This document shows positions 15,025-23,533 of a stretch of DNA of 25,926 bases, one piece after another. The DNA is from Acidobacteriaceae bacterium (GTDB taxonomy: Bacteria; Acidobacteriota; Terriglobia; Terriglobales; Acidobacteriaceae). The stretch covers positions 1 through 25,926 of the forward strand of contig JARLFX010000268.1 of assembly GCA_031296355.1 (NCBI GenBank), in the 5' to 3' direction. The position numbers were made by a program, and so were the translations under genes. Numbering within the stretch: position 1 is the stretch's first letter; the number at the start of each line of letters is the position of its first letter. The notes below the pieces were generated by a model. The model was not told the DNA's origin and did not search any database. It saw only the letters and a program-made list of their open reading frames with translations.

Positions 15025-15068
15025 TGTACGTCCACCCACGTTTTGCCGCATATTCGCTTTTTTGGCAT
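15021..15068 (-). CDS. Possible leader peptide uORF1 before mreB
   Basis: A 15-codon frame ([15 protein letters not shown]) preceded by an excellent ribosome binding site, AAAGGAGG, four bases before the ATG. Its stop overlaps the start of uORF2. A -10-like TACAAT (15028-15023) lies at its 3' end, so if that is the main mreB promoter uORF1 would not be on the transcript. A promoter further upstream, inside the ald start region, would be needed. Confidence 0.3.
   Translation of the reverse strand: MPKKRICGKTWVDVQ
15023..15028 (-). promoter_or_regulatory. Candidate -10 of the mre operon
   Basis: TACAAT on the minus strand, about 50 bases upstream of the mreB start, in the 140-base divergent region between mreB and ald. 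No good -35 is seen 17 bases further up. A GATAAT at 15121-15116 with TTGACT at a too-short 14-base spacing is the alternative. Confidence 0.3.
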
Positions 15069-15112
15069 ATCGCCTCCTTTCCATACCACCCTCGGGGTTG
15101 ATACGCTTGCTC

Positions 15113-16225
15113 ATGATTATCGGCGTCCCTAAAGAAGTCAAAGACCATGAAAGCCGTGTCGGCATTACCCCTGCCGGCGTGAAGTCCCTCGTTGACGCAG
15201 GCCACAAGGTCCTGGTCGAAACCGGTGCTGGCGATCTTTCCGCCTTTCCCGACGACGAATACCAGAATGCCGGCGCGGAAATCACCGGTTCTGCCTATGA
15301 CACCTGGAGACTGGCCGATATGGTCGTCAAGGTCAAAGAGCCGGTTGAGAAGGAATACGGCCACTTCCGCGAAGGCCTGGTTCTCTTCACCTACCTGCAT
15401 CTCGCCCCCGTTCCCGCGCTGACCGATGCCCTGCTGGCCAAAAAAGTGACCGGCATTGCCTATGAAACCGTCCGCGACCGCACTGGCGCGCTGCCGCTGC
15501 TGACCCCTATGAGCGAGGTCGCAGGCCGCATGAGCGTCCAGGTCGGCGCCAGTTATCTCGAAAAGGAGCACGGTGGCCGCGGTCTGCTGCTTGGCGGCGT
15601 CCCCGGCGTGCTGCCGGGCAACGTCGTCATCATCGGCGGCGGCATCGTCGGCACCAACGCAGCCAAGATCGCTCTCGGCCTCGGCGCTAAAGTCGTCCTC
15701 ATCGATCTCAACCTCAACCGCCTGCGCGAGCTGGACGACATCTTCAACGGCCAGCTGCATACACTCGCCTCCAACAGCTACAACGTGGCCCGCGCCACGC
15801 AGGAAGCCGATCTGGTCATCGGCGGTGTGCTCATCCCCGGCGCAGCCGCACCCAAGATCGTCACCAAAGAGATGGTCTCCCACATGCGCAAGGGCGCGGT
15901 CATCGTGGACGTAGCCATCGATCAGGGCGGATGCATCGAGACCGCCCGTCCCACCACCCACAGCGACCCCTCCTACCTCGTCGACGGCGTGGTGCACTAC
16001 TGCGTCACCAACATGCCCGCCGCTGTGCCCAACACCTCCACCCTTGCGCTCACCAACGCGACCTTCCCCTATGTGATGAAGCTCGCCAAACTGGGCGCGG
16101 AGCAGGCCATCCGCGAAGACGCTGGTATAGCAGAGGGCGTGAACACCTTCGGCGGCGTCCTCACCTACGCAGCCGTCGCCCAGGCGCAAAAGAAGCAGAG
16201 TCGCCCTGTCAGCGAGCTGATCTAG
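15113..16225 (+). CDS. ald: Alanine dehydrogenase
   Basis: A 370-aa NAD-dependent enzyme that reversibly deaminates L-alanine to pyruvate and ammonia, linking carbon and nitrogen use and the alanine supply for peptidoglycan. The start at 15113 ([17 protein letters not shown]) matches the family N-terminus; upstream in-frame codons extend it without similarity. Expected catalytic residues fall at their standard positions: R15, K75 (VKVKEP), H96 (FTYLHLAP) and D270 (VDVAIDQGG). The Rossmann loop is GGGIVG at about 175-180. Length is exactly that of the hexameric bacterial enzymes. It is divergent from mreB and followed by a terminator hairpin. The ribosome binding site is weak. Confidence 0.97.
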   Translation: MIIGVPKEVKDHESRVGITPAGVKSLVDAGHKVLVETGAGDLSAFPDDEYQNAGAEITGSAYDTWRLADMVVKVKEPVEKEYGHFREGLVLFTYLHLAPVPALTDALLAKKVTGIAYETVRDRTGALPLLTPMSEVAGRMSVQVGASYLEKEHGGRGLLLGGVPGVLPGNVVIIGGGIVGTNAAKIALGLGAKVVLIDLNLNRLRELDDIFNGQLHTLASNSYNVARATQEADLVIGGVLIPGAAAPKIVTKEMVSHMRKGAVIVDVAIDQGGCIETARPTTHSDPSYLVDGVVHYCVTNMPAAVPNTSTLALTNATFPYVMKLAKLGAEQAIREDAGIAEGVNTFGGVLTYAAVAQAQKKQSRPVSELI

Positions 16226-16235
16226 CATCATCGAG

Positions 16236-16268
16236 CGCGCCCGGTCTATTCGCAGCAGGCCGGGCGCG
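16236..16268 (+). terminator. Hairpin terminator after ald
   Basis: A 12-bp stem with one G-T wobble (arms CGCGCCCGGTCT and AGGCCGGGCGCG) around a 9-base loop, starting ten bases after the ald stop. Only TTAG follows, so it is a weak intrinsic type. The following TAGAAT (16270-16275) could be the -10 for the next gene. Confidence 0.6.
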
Positions 16269-16300
16269 TTAGAATCAGTCCATTCCCGAGGACGAGCTCC

Positions 16301-18691
16301 ATGCCACCCTCCCGCCAGCGCAAGATCCCCATCACCCTCTGGGGCACCAGCTTCCTGGTGCTGCTGCTGGCGCTGATGCTGCTGAATGGCTTCAACCTGA
16401 AGGCGCTTGACCCGTCCAACTCCAGCTGGGTGCTGCTCTTCACCGCGCTCTCCATCCTCGGATTCGTACTCTGCGTCGTCGTCGGCATTCTGCTGCTGCG
16501 CAATATCCTCAAACTCTTTGCCGAGCAGCGCAGCCGCGTACTCGGCTCGCGCTTGCGCACCCGCATGCTGGTCTGGGCGGCCATGATCTCCATATTGCCC
16601 GTCTTTTTCATGTTCCTCTTCAGCTATCTGCTGATGAACCGCTCCATCGACCGCTGGTTCTCCCAGCCGGTCACTTCACTGCGCGAGGATTCCAGCAATC
16701 TGGCTGCCGAACTGGCGCACTACACCACAGACAATGCGCGCTCTGAAGCCGATGCCCTCGCGCTCATCTTCAACGACCCTCGCTTTCGCTTTCCCCATCG
16801 CGCTGGAACCGATCTGGAAAAAGAGATGCGCAACCGCGAAGTCACACTGGAAGGCGGCTTTGCAGCGGTCTATCGCGATGGCCATCAGGTTGCCTCGTTC
16901 AACCTGCCCGTCTCTAACGGGCGGCCCGTGGAAGTGAAGAGCTGGATCACAGGCAAGCCGACTGACGATGAAGAGGCCGCCGCGCCAGACACCGCCTCCA
17001 GCGACACCCCGGTCGAGCCCGCACAAGACACCCCCGATGCCGCCATTCTGCAGGCAGCGCAACGCAGCAACGATCACATCTTCGCTCTCGGCCCGGTGGA
17101 GTATGCACTCGCCACTGCGTGGGTGCGGCAGGGCGGCGTGGTTGTAGTCGGCCTGCCCATGCCCGCCGGCATGTCGGCTACCGTGGCCCGGCTGCACAGC
17201 GGCGCCGAATCCTACTGGACCATCTTCCGCGCACGCCGGCAGATCCGCACCACCTACATGTTTCTGCTGCTCATGATCACGGGCCTCACCTTCTTCGCCT
17301 CCACCTGGCTGGCTCTGCAGTTCTCCACCCAGATCACGCGGCCCGTTGAAGCGCTGGCAGACGCCATGGATGAGATCGCCGCCGGGCACTACACGCATCG
17401 CGTGGATACCGCGGCCACCAAGGAGCTCGGCGAGCTGGGTTCGTCGTTCAACCAGATGGCAGAAGACCTCGCAACCAGCCGCGCTCTGGTCGAGCAATCC
17501 AATCTCCAGATCTCCGCCGCCAACGCCGCGCTCGACGAACGCCGCCGCGAAGTAGAGACCATGCTGGAGACCATCCCCAACGGCGTCGTCATGCTCGATC
17601 CCGAGGGTCGCATCGTGCTCGCCAACCGCGCCTTCTCTGAGATGATGGATCCCGGCGGACAGCAGCCATTCATCGGCCTCCCCATCCAGACGGTCTTCCC
17701 CGCCGAAGTCAGCCAGGGTCTGGAGAAGCTGATGCGCCGCAGCCATCGCATGGGCTCCGCCAGCCGCGAATTTGAGCTGTATGCGCACAAGGGCATTCTC
17801 TCTGTAGTGGCGAACGTCGCGCTGGTTGAAGGCGAACATGGCTACAGTGCAGTGCAGCCGGGCGCGCATCAGGCCCACGGATATGTAGTCGTGCTCGAAG
17901 ATGTGACGGAGCTTCTCCGCGCGCAGAAGCAGATGGCCTGGAAGGAAGTTGCCCGCCGCGTCGCCCACGAGATCAAGAATCCGCTCACGCCAGTCTCCCT
18001 CTCGTCCGAACGCATTCACAAACACATCGGCCACCTTGAAGCACAACTCGCCGAGCACGCCATCGAATCCCCTTCGATCGAGGTCATTCGCAAATGCAGC
18101 GACATCATCACCAGCTCCGTTGGCACCATGCGCGAGCTGGTCGATCAGTTCTCTGCACTTGCCCAATTTCCCAGTTCCCGTCCGCGCCCTGCCGATCTCA
18201 ACAGTATCGTCGAAAATGCGCTCGCTATCTTCGCCGGACGTCTGCAAAACGTGACTCTGAAGACCAAGCTCGCGCCCGATCTTCCCCTCGTCATGGCCGA
18301 TCCCGAATCCATGAAGCGCGCGCTCACCAATCTCATCGACAACGCCGCGGAAGCGATGCAGACCAGTCATCTCCGTGAACTCTGCCTGAGCACAGCCCTG
18401 CTGGATGACGGCACCCACGTCGAGCTGACCGTGGCAGATACCGGCCCCGGCCTGCCGGACGAGATGCGCGAGCGCCTCTTCATGCCCTACTTCTCCACCA
18501 AGGAGCGCGGCACCGGCCTCGGCCTCACCATCACCGCAAAAATTGTGCAGGAGCATCAGGGCAGCATTCGCGCCATCACCAACAAACCCACCGGCGCAGT
18601 CTTTATCATGGAACTGCCGGTCGCCAGCATGGCAGACATGGACGACAATGATCCTGTCGCAACCAACACCACCGGGAATGAGCGCTCATGA
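16301..18691 (+). CDS. ntrY: NtrY-like membrane sensor histidine kinase
   Basis: A 796-aa sensor kinase. Membrane segments lie at about 12-31, 43-67 and 88-112. A periplasmic or extracytoplasmic domain (113-315) includes an acidic low-complexity stretch at 220-248. A fourth helix is at about 316-340. HAMP lies at 341-395, PAS at 415-540, HisKA with phospho-acceptor H556 in ARRVAHEIKNPLTPV, and HATPase has N box NLIDNAAEAM, G1 DTGPGLP and F/G2 PYFSTKERGTGLGL. The topology and the PLTPVSLSSER motif are typical of NtrY. It shares ATGA with the downstream regulator, so the pair forms an operon. The natural signal is unknown; nitrogen or redox sensing is inferred from the family and from ald next door. 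Confidence 0.93.
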   Translation: MPPSRQRKIPITLWGTSFLVLLLALMLLNGFNLKALDPSNSSWVLLFTALSILGFVLCVVVGILLLRNILKLFAEQRSRVLGSRLRTRMLVWAAMISILPVFFMFLFSYLLMNRSIDRWFSQPVTSLREDSSNLAAELAHYTTDNARSEADALALIFNDPRFRFPHRAGTDLEKEMRNREVTLEGGFAAVYRDGHQVASFNLPVSNGRPVEVKSWITGKPTDDEEAAAPDTASSDTPVEPAQDTPDAAILQAAQRSNDHIFALGPVEYALATAWVRQGGVVVVGLPMPAGMSATVARLHSGAESYWTIFRARRQIRTTYMFLLLMITGLTFFASTWLALQFSTQITRPVEALADAMDEIAAGHYTHRVDTAATKELGELGSSFNQMAEDLATSRALVEQSNLQISAANAALDERRREVETMLETIPNGVVMLDPEGRIVLANRAFSEMMDPGGQQPFIGLPIQTVFPAEVSQGLEKLMRRSHRMGSASREFELYAHKGILSVVANVALVEGEHGYSAVQPGAHQAHGYVVVLEDVTELLRAQKQMAWKEVARRVAHEIKNPLTPVSLSSERIHKHIGHLEAQLAEHAIESPSIEVIRKCSDIITSSVGTMRELVDQFSALAQFPSSRPRPADLNSIVENALAIFAGRLQNVTLKTKLAPDLPLVMADPESMKRALTNLIDNAAEAMQTSHLRELCLSTALLDDGTHVELTVADTGPGLPDEMRERLFMPYFSTKERGTGLGLTITAKIVQEHQGSIRAITNKPTGAVFIMELPVASMADMDDNDPVATNTTGNERS

Positions 18692-20061
18692 ACCACGTCC
18701 TGATCGTCGACGACGAAACCGAGATTCGCAACGCGCTGGAAAGCATCCTGGCTGAAGAGGGCTACACCGTGACCACGACCGGGACGGCCACGGAAGCATT
18801 GGAGTTGCTGCGCGATGCTGCGTACGATGTTGTGCTGCTCGACATCTGGCTGCCAGACGCCGACGGACTGGACACGCTTGCCGAGATTCGCCGCATCGAG
18901 ACCGCCAACGCTCCCGAGGTCATCATGATCTCCGGCCACGGCACCATCGAAGCTGCGGTCAAAGCCACCAAGCTCGGCGCGTATGACTTCCTGGAAAAGC
19001 CGCTCTCCACCGAGCGCACGCTGATCGTGCTGAAGAACGCCGTGCAGTCGCGCCAGCTCCGCGAAGACAACCAGGAGTTCCAACGCCAGCTTGCATCCAA
19101 AGGCGAACCCACCGGCGAGAGCGTACCCATCAAGGCACTGCGCCAGCAGATTAAGCTGATGGCGCCCACCAATGGCCGCGTGCTCATCTACGGCGAATCC
19201 GGCACCGGCAAAGAGCTCATCGCCCGCGCCATCCACGCCGGCTCGCAGCGCAAGGAACGCGTCTTCGTCGAGTTGAACTGCGCCGCCATCCCAGAGGATT
19301 ACATCGAGAGCGAACTCTTCGGCTACCGCAACAGCGCCAGCGCCGGCGGCCCGCCGGAGATGCGCGGCACCTTCGAACGCGCCGACGGTGGCACTCTCTT
19401 CATCAACGAAGTTGGCGACATGAGCCTGAAGACCCAGGCCAAGGTGCTGCGCGCGCTCGACGAGCAGCGCGTCACCCCCGTCGGCTCTGCGCACTCCATC
19501 CACGTTGATGTGCGCGTCATCGCCGCCACCAACAAGGATCTGGAAGAAGAAATTGCCCGCGGCAACTTCCGCGAAGACCTCTTCTACCGCCTTAACGTCA
19601 TTCCGTTTTTCGTGCCGCCCCTGCGCGACCGCCGCGAAGATATTCCCCTGCTGGTGCGCGAATTCATGCGCGAGTTTGGCCGCCAGTACGGTCGCCCGCG
19701 CATGGAGATGACCGACGAAGCACTCGCCACCCTCAAGCAATATCAATGGCCCGGCAACCTGCGCGAGTTGCGCAACGTGATTGAACGCGTCCTCATCCTG
19801 AATCCGAAGATCACGCGCATTGAGAAGAAACACCTGCCCGTGCTCACAGCGCGCGCCTCATTGCACGGCCCCCGCCTGCATCCGCAAATGGAAGAGTTCA
19901 GCACCCTCACCCAGGCCCGCGAAGCCTACGAGCGCGACTACATCCTGAAGAAGATGCAGGAGTGTCACGGCAACATGAGCCGCACCGCCGAAGTCCTCGG
20001 CCTCGAACGCAGCCACCTCTACCGCAAAATGAAAACCCTCGGCATCAACGTCAAAGAATAA
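18688..20061 (+). CDS. ntrX: NtrX-like AAA+ response regulator, GAFTGA-less
   Basis: A 457-aa regulator with receiver domain 1-120 (phospho-acceptor D52 in LLDIWLP, K104 in FLEKPL), AAA+ domain about 145-375, and a Fis-type HTH at the C-terminus (about 428-450, NMSRTAEVLGLERSHLYRKM). Walker A is GESGTGKE at 169-176. Where sigma-54 activators carry GAFTGA after ELFG, this protein has YRNSASAGGPPEMRG. The Walker B motif reads GGTLFINEV, with N240 replacing the usual aspartate. Loss of GAFTGA is known in NtrX proteins and means it probably does not drive sigma-54 in the usual way. The N for D change could reduce ATP hydrolysis. It is the cognate partner of the overlapping kinase. Confidence 0.93.
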   Translation: MNHVLIVDDETEIRNALESILAEEGYTVTTTGTATEALELLRDAAYDVVLLDIWLPDADGLDTLAEIRRIETANAPEVIMISGHGTIEAAVKATKLGAYDFLEKPLSTERTLIVLKNAVQSRQLREDNQEFQRQLASKGEPTGESVPIKALRQQIKLMAPTNGRVLIYGESGTGKELIARAIHAGSQRKERVFVELNCAAIPEDYIESELFGYRNSASAGGPPEMRGTFERADGGTLFINEVGDMSLKTQAKVLRALDEQRVTPVGSAHSIHVDVRVIAATNKDLEEEIARGNFREDLFYRLNVIPFFVPPLRDRREDIPLLVREFMREFGRQYGRPRMEMTDEALATLKQYQWPGNLRELRNVIERVLILNPKITRIEKKHLPVLTARASLHGPRLHPQMEEFSTLTQAREAYERDYILKKMQECHGNMSRTAEVLGLERSHLYRKMKTLGINVKE

Positions 20062-20080
20062 ATTCCACGGAACTGGGTGC

Positions 20081-20129
20081 CCCATCCATCGCGCTTTTTG
20101 CGAAGGGTGGGAAGCGTCGCAAAGCGACG
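20081..20129. repeat. Paired hairpins between convergent genes
   Basis: Stem one is CCCATCC/GGGTGGG (20081-20111) enclosing CGC/GCG and a T5 loop. Stem two is CGTCGC/GCGACG (20115-20129) with an AAA loop. They lie between the convergent ntrX and the TfoX-like gene. No T run follows, so termination is doubtful. The first resembles a repeat type (GGTGCCCCATCC) that I associate with acidobacterial genomes, from memory only. Confidence 0.5.
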
Positions 20130-20199
20130 GCCGCGCGACGCGCGCAAATCTCCCTCAATTAGCAATCTTGATGTCCGGTAGTCTCTTCAATTGGCACGC

Positions 20200-20520
20200 C
20201 TACTTCGTCGCCCGGTAAGCCTTATCCAACTCCGCCAGTGCAGGTCGCAGCCCACCCTCATCCTGTAGCTCAAAACTCTTCCACTTCTCGCCGGGCCGTC
20301 CTTCCGAGTCATTGCGTTTAATCGCAATCGCCTCAGCGAACAGCATTCGTGTCTTCGGCAGAAATGCGAAGATTTTCTTCCCGCGATAGACGCTCGTCAT
20401 GCCGAACATGCTGCCGACGCGCACTCCGGGCCAGCGCTGCACTTCATCTGCCAGCAGCGCCGCCAGCCGCCGCACCTCTTCCGAGGGCCGCGCAAACGTT
20501 GCCCGTTTACGAGTCGCCAC
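20200..20520 (-). CDS. Small TfoX/Sxy N-domain-like protein
   Basis: 106 aa from the GTG at 20520, which overlaps the end of era by 14 bases. The longer frame would start at a TTG deep inside era, which I reject. The central SMFGMTSVYRGKKIFAFLP segment resembles the N-terminal domain of TfoX/Sxy-like proteins (MFGG.G.Y..G..FA), a fold of small cytoplasmic proteins of mostly unknown role. The N-terminus is basic with a helix (EEVRRLAALLADEVQRWPG). Position suggests co-transcription with era. The family call is moderate and the function unknown; it is not evidence of competence regulation. Confidence 0.65.
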   Translation of the reverse strand: MATRKRATFARPSEEVRRLAALLADEVQRWPGVRVGSMFGMTSVYRGKKIFAFLPKTRMLFAEAIAIKRNDSEGRPGEKWKSFELQDEGGLRPALAELDKAYRATK

Positions 20521-21556
20521 TTTGTTTCGTCGCAATCTCTTCCATCTGCCGCCGCCAGTCCAGCTCTTCCACAAATCCCTTCGAGCTGCGCCAGTCGTCC
20601 TTCACCTTCACAAACAGTTCCAGGAACACCCGTGTTCCCAGCAGCGATTCCATGTCCTTCCGCGCCGTCGTGCCAATCTGCTTCAGCATTGCGCCCTGCT
20701 TGCCGATCAGGATCGCCTTCTGCCCCGCGCGTTCGCAGTAGATCGCCGCGGCAATCTTCGTTACCGGCAGCTTCGCGCCCGCCACTGGCTTGCGTCCTGT
20801 TGGCCTGGGCTCTTCAAATGCCTCTACCACCACCGCCGTCGCATACGGAACCTCTTCGCCCGTCAGCATCAAAATCTTTTCGCGAATAATCTCCGCCGCC
20901 AGGAACCGCTCCGGCTGGTCCGTCACCTGGTCCTTCGGAAAGTAGCGCTGCCCCTCCGGCAGATGCGCCACAATCTTGTCCAGCAGCAGGTCCATCCCCT
21001 GCTTCTTCTTCGCAGAGATCGGAATCACCTCGGCAAACTCATGCAGCGACGACCAGTGCGCGATCAGCGGCAACAGCTCCGCCGCAGGCACGGCGTCAAT
21101 CTTGTTCAACAGCAGAAAGACGGGGCAGTCCAGCTTCTTCACCAGCTGCAGCACAAAGTCATCCTCCGCCTGCGACATCTCCTGGCGCGATTTGGTGAAC
21201 GGCTTGGCCTCGCCCGTAGCCTTCGGCAGGCGGTGCGTCACATCCACAATCAGCAGCACAATGTCGCGCGACTCCAGCGCGTCGTACACCTCCTGCATCA
21301 TCCGCTTGTCCAGCTGCGTCTCCGGCTTGTGTACGCCGGGCGTGTCTACAAACACGATCTGCGCCGGCTGCCGCCCGGGCTTGCCCTTTTCCTTCGCGCG
21401 CGTCGGCGCCTCCACCACACCCAGGATGCGAGTGCGCGTCGTCTGCGGCTTATGCGTTACGATGGCGAGCTTCTCGCCCGTCAACACATTCAGCAGTGTG
21501 GATTTTCCCGCATTCGGGCGTCCGACAATCGATACAAAACCAGAGCGAAAGGCCAT
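20507..21556 (-). CDS. era: GTPase Era
   Basis: A 349-aa GTPase that binds the 3' end of 16S rRNA and helps mature the small ribosomal subunit. G1 is GRPNAGKS (12-19), the switch region PQTTRTR at about 37-43, G3 DTPGVHKP (71-78), G4 NKID (151-154), G5 SAKKKQG at about 181. The KH domain carries LIGKQGAMLKQIG at about 283-295. The start at 21556 (MAFRSGFVSIVGRPN) is the family start; upstream codons overlap the previous gene. It is longer than the usual 300 aa because of basic insertions at about 51-64 and 248-263. It follows the CorC-like gene by 34 bases, in the order ybeY-corC-era common in bacteria. Confidence 0.97.
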   Translation of the reverse strand: MAFRSGFVSIVGRPNAGKSTLLNVLTGEKLAIVTHKPQTTRTRILGVVEAPTRAKEKGKPGRQPAQIVFVDTPGVHKPETQLDKRMMQEVYDALESRDIVLLIVDVTHRLPKATGEAKPFTKSRQEMSQAEDDFVLQLVKKLDCPVFLLLNKIDAVPAAELLPLIAHWSSLHEFAEVIPISAKKKQGMDLLLDKIVAHLPEGQRYFPKDQVTDQPERFLAAEIIREKILMLTGEEVPYATAVVVEAFEEPRPTGRKPVAGAKLPVTKIAAAIYCERAGQKAILIGKQGAMLKQIGTTARKDMESLLGTRVFLELFVKVKDDWRSSKGFVEELDWRRQMEEIATKQSGDS

Positions 21557-21590
21557 AGCCCTTATTATCACCTGTCCGCGCTCATCGGCC

Positions 21591-22934
21591 CTATTCCTGC
21601 TCCGTCTCTTCCTGCGGTGCCTGCCGCACCCGCAGCCGCTCCACCCGGCGGCTGGTCGACGCAAGCACCTCAAACCGCAGGCCCGCGGACACCACGACCT
21701 CACCCGGCAGCGGGATATGTCCGGCCATCTCCGTCACCAGCCCGCCTACCGTCGTCGCTTCATACTCCCCCGGTATACGGATCGCAGGCGCATCTTCGTT
21801 CTCTCCGCTATCTTCTACCGGATGCGACTCCGCAAAGAGATCCTTCAGCCGCGAAACTTCAAACCCACCATGCAGCACAAACACCCCCGGCGCCTCGTGC
21901 ACCGGTTCATCCACGGCATCTTCATGCTCGTCAGAGATGTTGCCCACGATCTCTTCCAGCAGGTCTTCAATCGTCACTACACCCGCCACTCCGCCGTACT
22001 CGTCGATCACGATGCACATGTGTTGCTGCTCGCGCTGCATCTGCCGCAGTAGCTCATTCACCTTCTTCGATTCCGGCACAAATACCGCTGGTCGCTGGAT
22101 CTCTGCCACCGTGCGCCGCCCCGCATCCGCATCCGCAATCTGCAGCACGTCATGCGCAAACGCAATCCCGGTAATGTGGTCCGGCGTCTCTTCGTATACC
22201 GGCACCCGCGAATGGGGCCGTTCCACCAGCGCCGCCGTAAAATCCGCAATGCTCATCTCCGCCGGTACGGCAAAGAGTCGTGGCCGCGGCGTCATCACCT
22301 CGCGCGTCACCTTGTCGCCAAACTCCACCACCGAGCGCACCAGCTCGCGGTCGCTCTGTTCCAGGATGCCCTCTTCTTCGCCCGCCTCCAGCAGCGCATC
22401 CATCGCTGCATCCTTCGCCTCTTCCGGATGCTCCTCCACCGCCGGGTCACTCTGCTCGGCCAGCGACATAATGGAAACCAGCAGGCTCAGCAGCAGCGTG
22501 GCCGGCGTCATCAGGTAAAACAGCGTCTGCATCAGCATGCGGATGCGCACAATCCACAGCCCCCGCGTGCGCATGAAGAAGACATACGGCAGCATCCGGT
22601 CAAACACCAGCACGATCAGAATCAGCTCCAGGATCGACCGGCCCACCACGCCGCTTACCGTCAGCCCGCCTGGCTCAGTCGTCGTGAGCGCGCTGCACAT
22701 CTTGATGCCAAACAGCACCGCGATAGCCGCCAGCGTGAACTGCCGCAGCACCGCGGCAGAGAGCTCCGCATTCTCACGGCTCAGCCGCAGCTTCGGCTCG
22801 ACAAACTTCTCCCACGCGTCAATATTTTCCTGGAACTCCCGCGCCAGAAACTTGCCGCTCTCGGCATACAGCCGGTCGGCATACGCTGCCAGCGTCAGCA
22901 CCACCAGCAGAATGGGCAAAAGCAGCATGCTCAT
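21591..22934 (-). CDS. CNNM/CorC (HlyC) family CBS-domain membrane protein
   Basis: A 447-aa protein with hydrophobic segments at about 3-18, 64-82, 98-120 and 136-157 (a diverged DUF21/CNNM-like membrane part), then two CBS domains at about 212-335. The signature REVMTPRPRLFAVP and the block MCIVIDEYGGVAGVVTIEDLLEEIVGNI are typical. A CorC/HlyC C-terminal domain occupies about 345-440. Such proteins are linked to magnesium or cobalt efflux; older annotations call them hemolysins without good reason. Its ATG overlaps the ybeY stop (ATGA), and era follows. An acidic linker (160-195) separates membrane and CBS parts. Confidence 0.92.
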   Translation of the reverse strand: MSMLLLPILLVVLTLAAYADRLYAESGKFLAREFQENIDAWEKFVEPKLRLSRENAELSAAVLRQFTLAAIAVLFGIKMCSALTTTEPGGLTVSGVVGRSILELILIVLVFDRMLPYVFFMRTRGLWIVRIRMLMQTLFYLMTPATLLLSLLVSIMSLAEQSDPAVEEHPEEAKDAAMDALLEAGEEEGILEQSDRELVRSVVEFGDKVTREVMTPRPRLFAVPAEMSIADFTAALVERPHSRVPVYEETPDHITGIAFAHDVLQIADADAGRRTVAEIQRPAVFVPESKKVNELLRQMQREQQHMCIVIDEYGGVAGVVTIEDLLEEIVGNISDEHEDAVDEPVHEAPGVFVLHGGFEVSRLKDLFAESHPVEDSGENEDAPAIRIPGEYEATTVGGLVTEMAGHIPLPGEVVVSAGLRFEVLASTSRRVERLRVRQAPQEETEQE

Positions 22935-23416
22935 GGTTTAGCCTTCTTTGGTAAACGCATAGCCTTCCTGGGCGGACCTGCAGCCTGCTTCGCCGCGCGC
23001 GCAATCAATCCCGCCGACAGCTTCAGCCGCGTCCGAAGCGCCATCTCCTGCGCCGCCATCTCGCCTTCATCCGTCTCATGGTCCATACCGTTAAGATGCA
23101 ACAAACCGTGCAGCAACAGTATCTTGACCTCGCTTTGCAGCGTGTGGCCAAACTCCGCTGCCTGCCGCGCCGCCGTCTCCAACGAGATGGCAATGTCGCC
23201 CGCCAGCTTGCCGCCCGGGTCGTCCGCCGGGAACGACAGCACATCCGTCGGCTTCTTCTTCCCGCGAAACACCGTGTTCAGCCGCTTCAGTTCCGCATCG
23301 TCCGCCAGCAACACATCCACGACTCCGCGCAGACCCACTGCGCGCCGCGCCTGCGCCAGAAAACGCTCCAGCACCGGCCTGCTCACTCTGCGACTTGGCG
23401 TTGCAACCACGATCAT
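22931..23416 (-). CDS. ybeY: Endoribonuclease YbeY
   Basis: A 161-aa metal-dependent single-strand endoribonuclease involved in 16S rRNA 3' maturation and ribosome quality control. The zinc motif is complete: H103-GLL-H107-LNGMD-H113 within HGLLHLNGMDHETDEGEM. The upstream strand-helix part (ADDAELKRLNTVFRGKKKPTDVLSFP) is also a family hallmark. The C-terminus is extended by about 20 basic residues (KKAKP end). AAGG lies eight bases before the ATG. The phoH terminator ends only about 26 bases upstream, so expression needs read-through or a promoter overlapping that short gap. Confidence 0.96.
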   Translation of the reverse strand: MIVVATPSRRVSRPVLERFLAQARRAVGLRGVVDVLLADDAELKRLNTVFRGKKKPTDVLSFPADDPGGKLAGDIAISLETAARQAAEFGHTLQSEVKILLLHGLLHLNGMDHETDEGEMAAQEMALRTRLKLSAGLIARAAKQAAGPPRKAMRLPKKAKP

Positions 23417-23442
23417 GCGTGCGTACCTTACGCTTTCTACTG

Positions 23443-23477
23443 CAAAAAAGGAGGAGAGCCGCTATCGCTCTCCTCCT
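23443..23477 (-). terminator. Strong terminator between phoH and ybeY
   Basis: A perfect 11-bp stem (arms AGGAGGAGAGC and GCTCTCCTCCT) around a 7-base loop. On the minus strand it is followed by TTTTTT. It lies 57 bases after the phoH stop and just before ybeY. The first half of the stem contains AGGAGG-type sequence but is too far from the ybeY start to act as its ribosome binding site. Confidence 0.9.
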
Positions 23478-23533
23478 CAATGTTACGGCAATCCGAATCT
23501 CTATTGCCTGTTCCCTGTTTCCTATTTCCTGTT

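Noticed and set aside
14885..16231. Minus-strand frame of 448 codons opposite ald
   Set aside because: Exact shadow of ald, whose catalytic residues are intact on the other strand; Asp/His/Gly-rich composition is typical of an antisense frame.
16676..18556. Minus-strand frame of 626 codons opposite the sensor kinase
   Set aside because: Antisense to clear HAMP, PAS, HisKA and HATPase coding sequence; no recognisable domain.
18556..19833. Minus-strand frame of 425 codons opposite ntrX
   Set aside because: Shadow of the receiver and AAA+ domains; no start signals.
20399..22174. Plus-strand frame of 591 codons opposite era and the CorC-like gene
   Set aside because: Arg/Leu/His-rich antisense translation crossing two real genes in the other direction.
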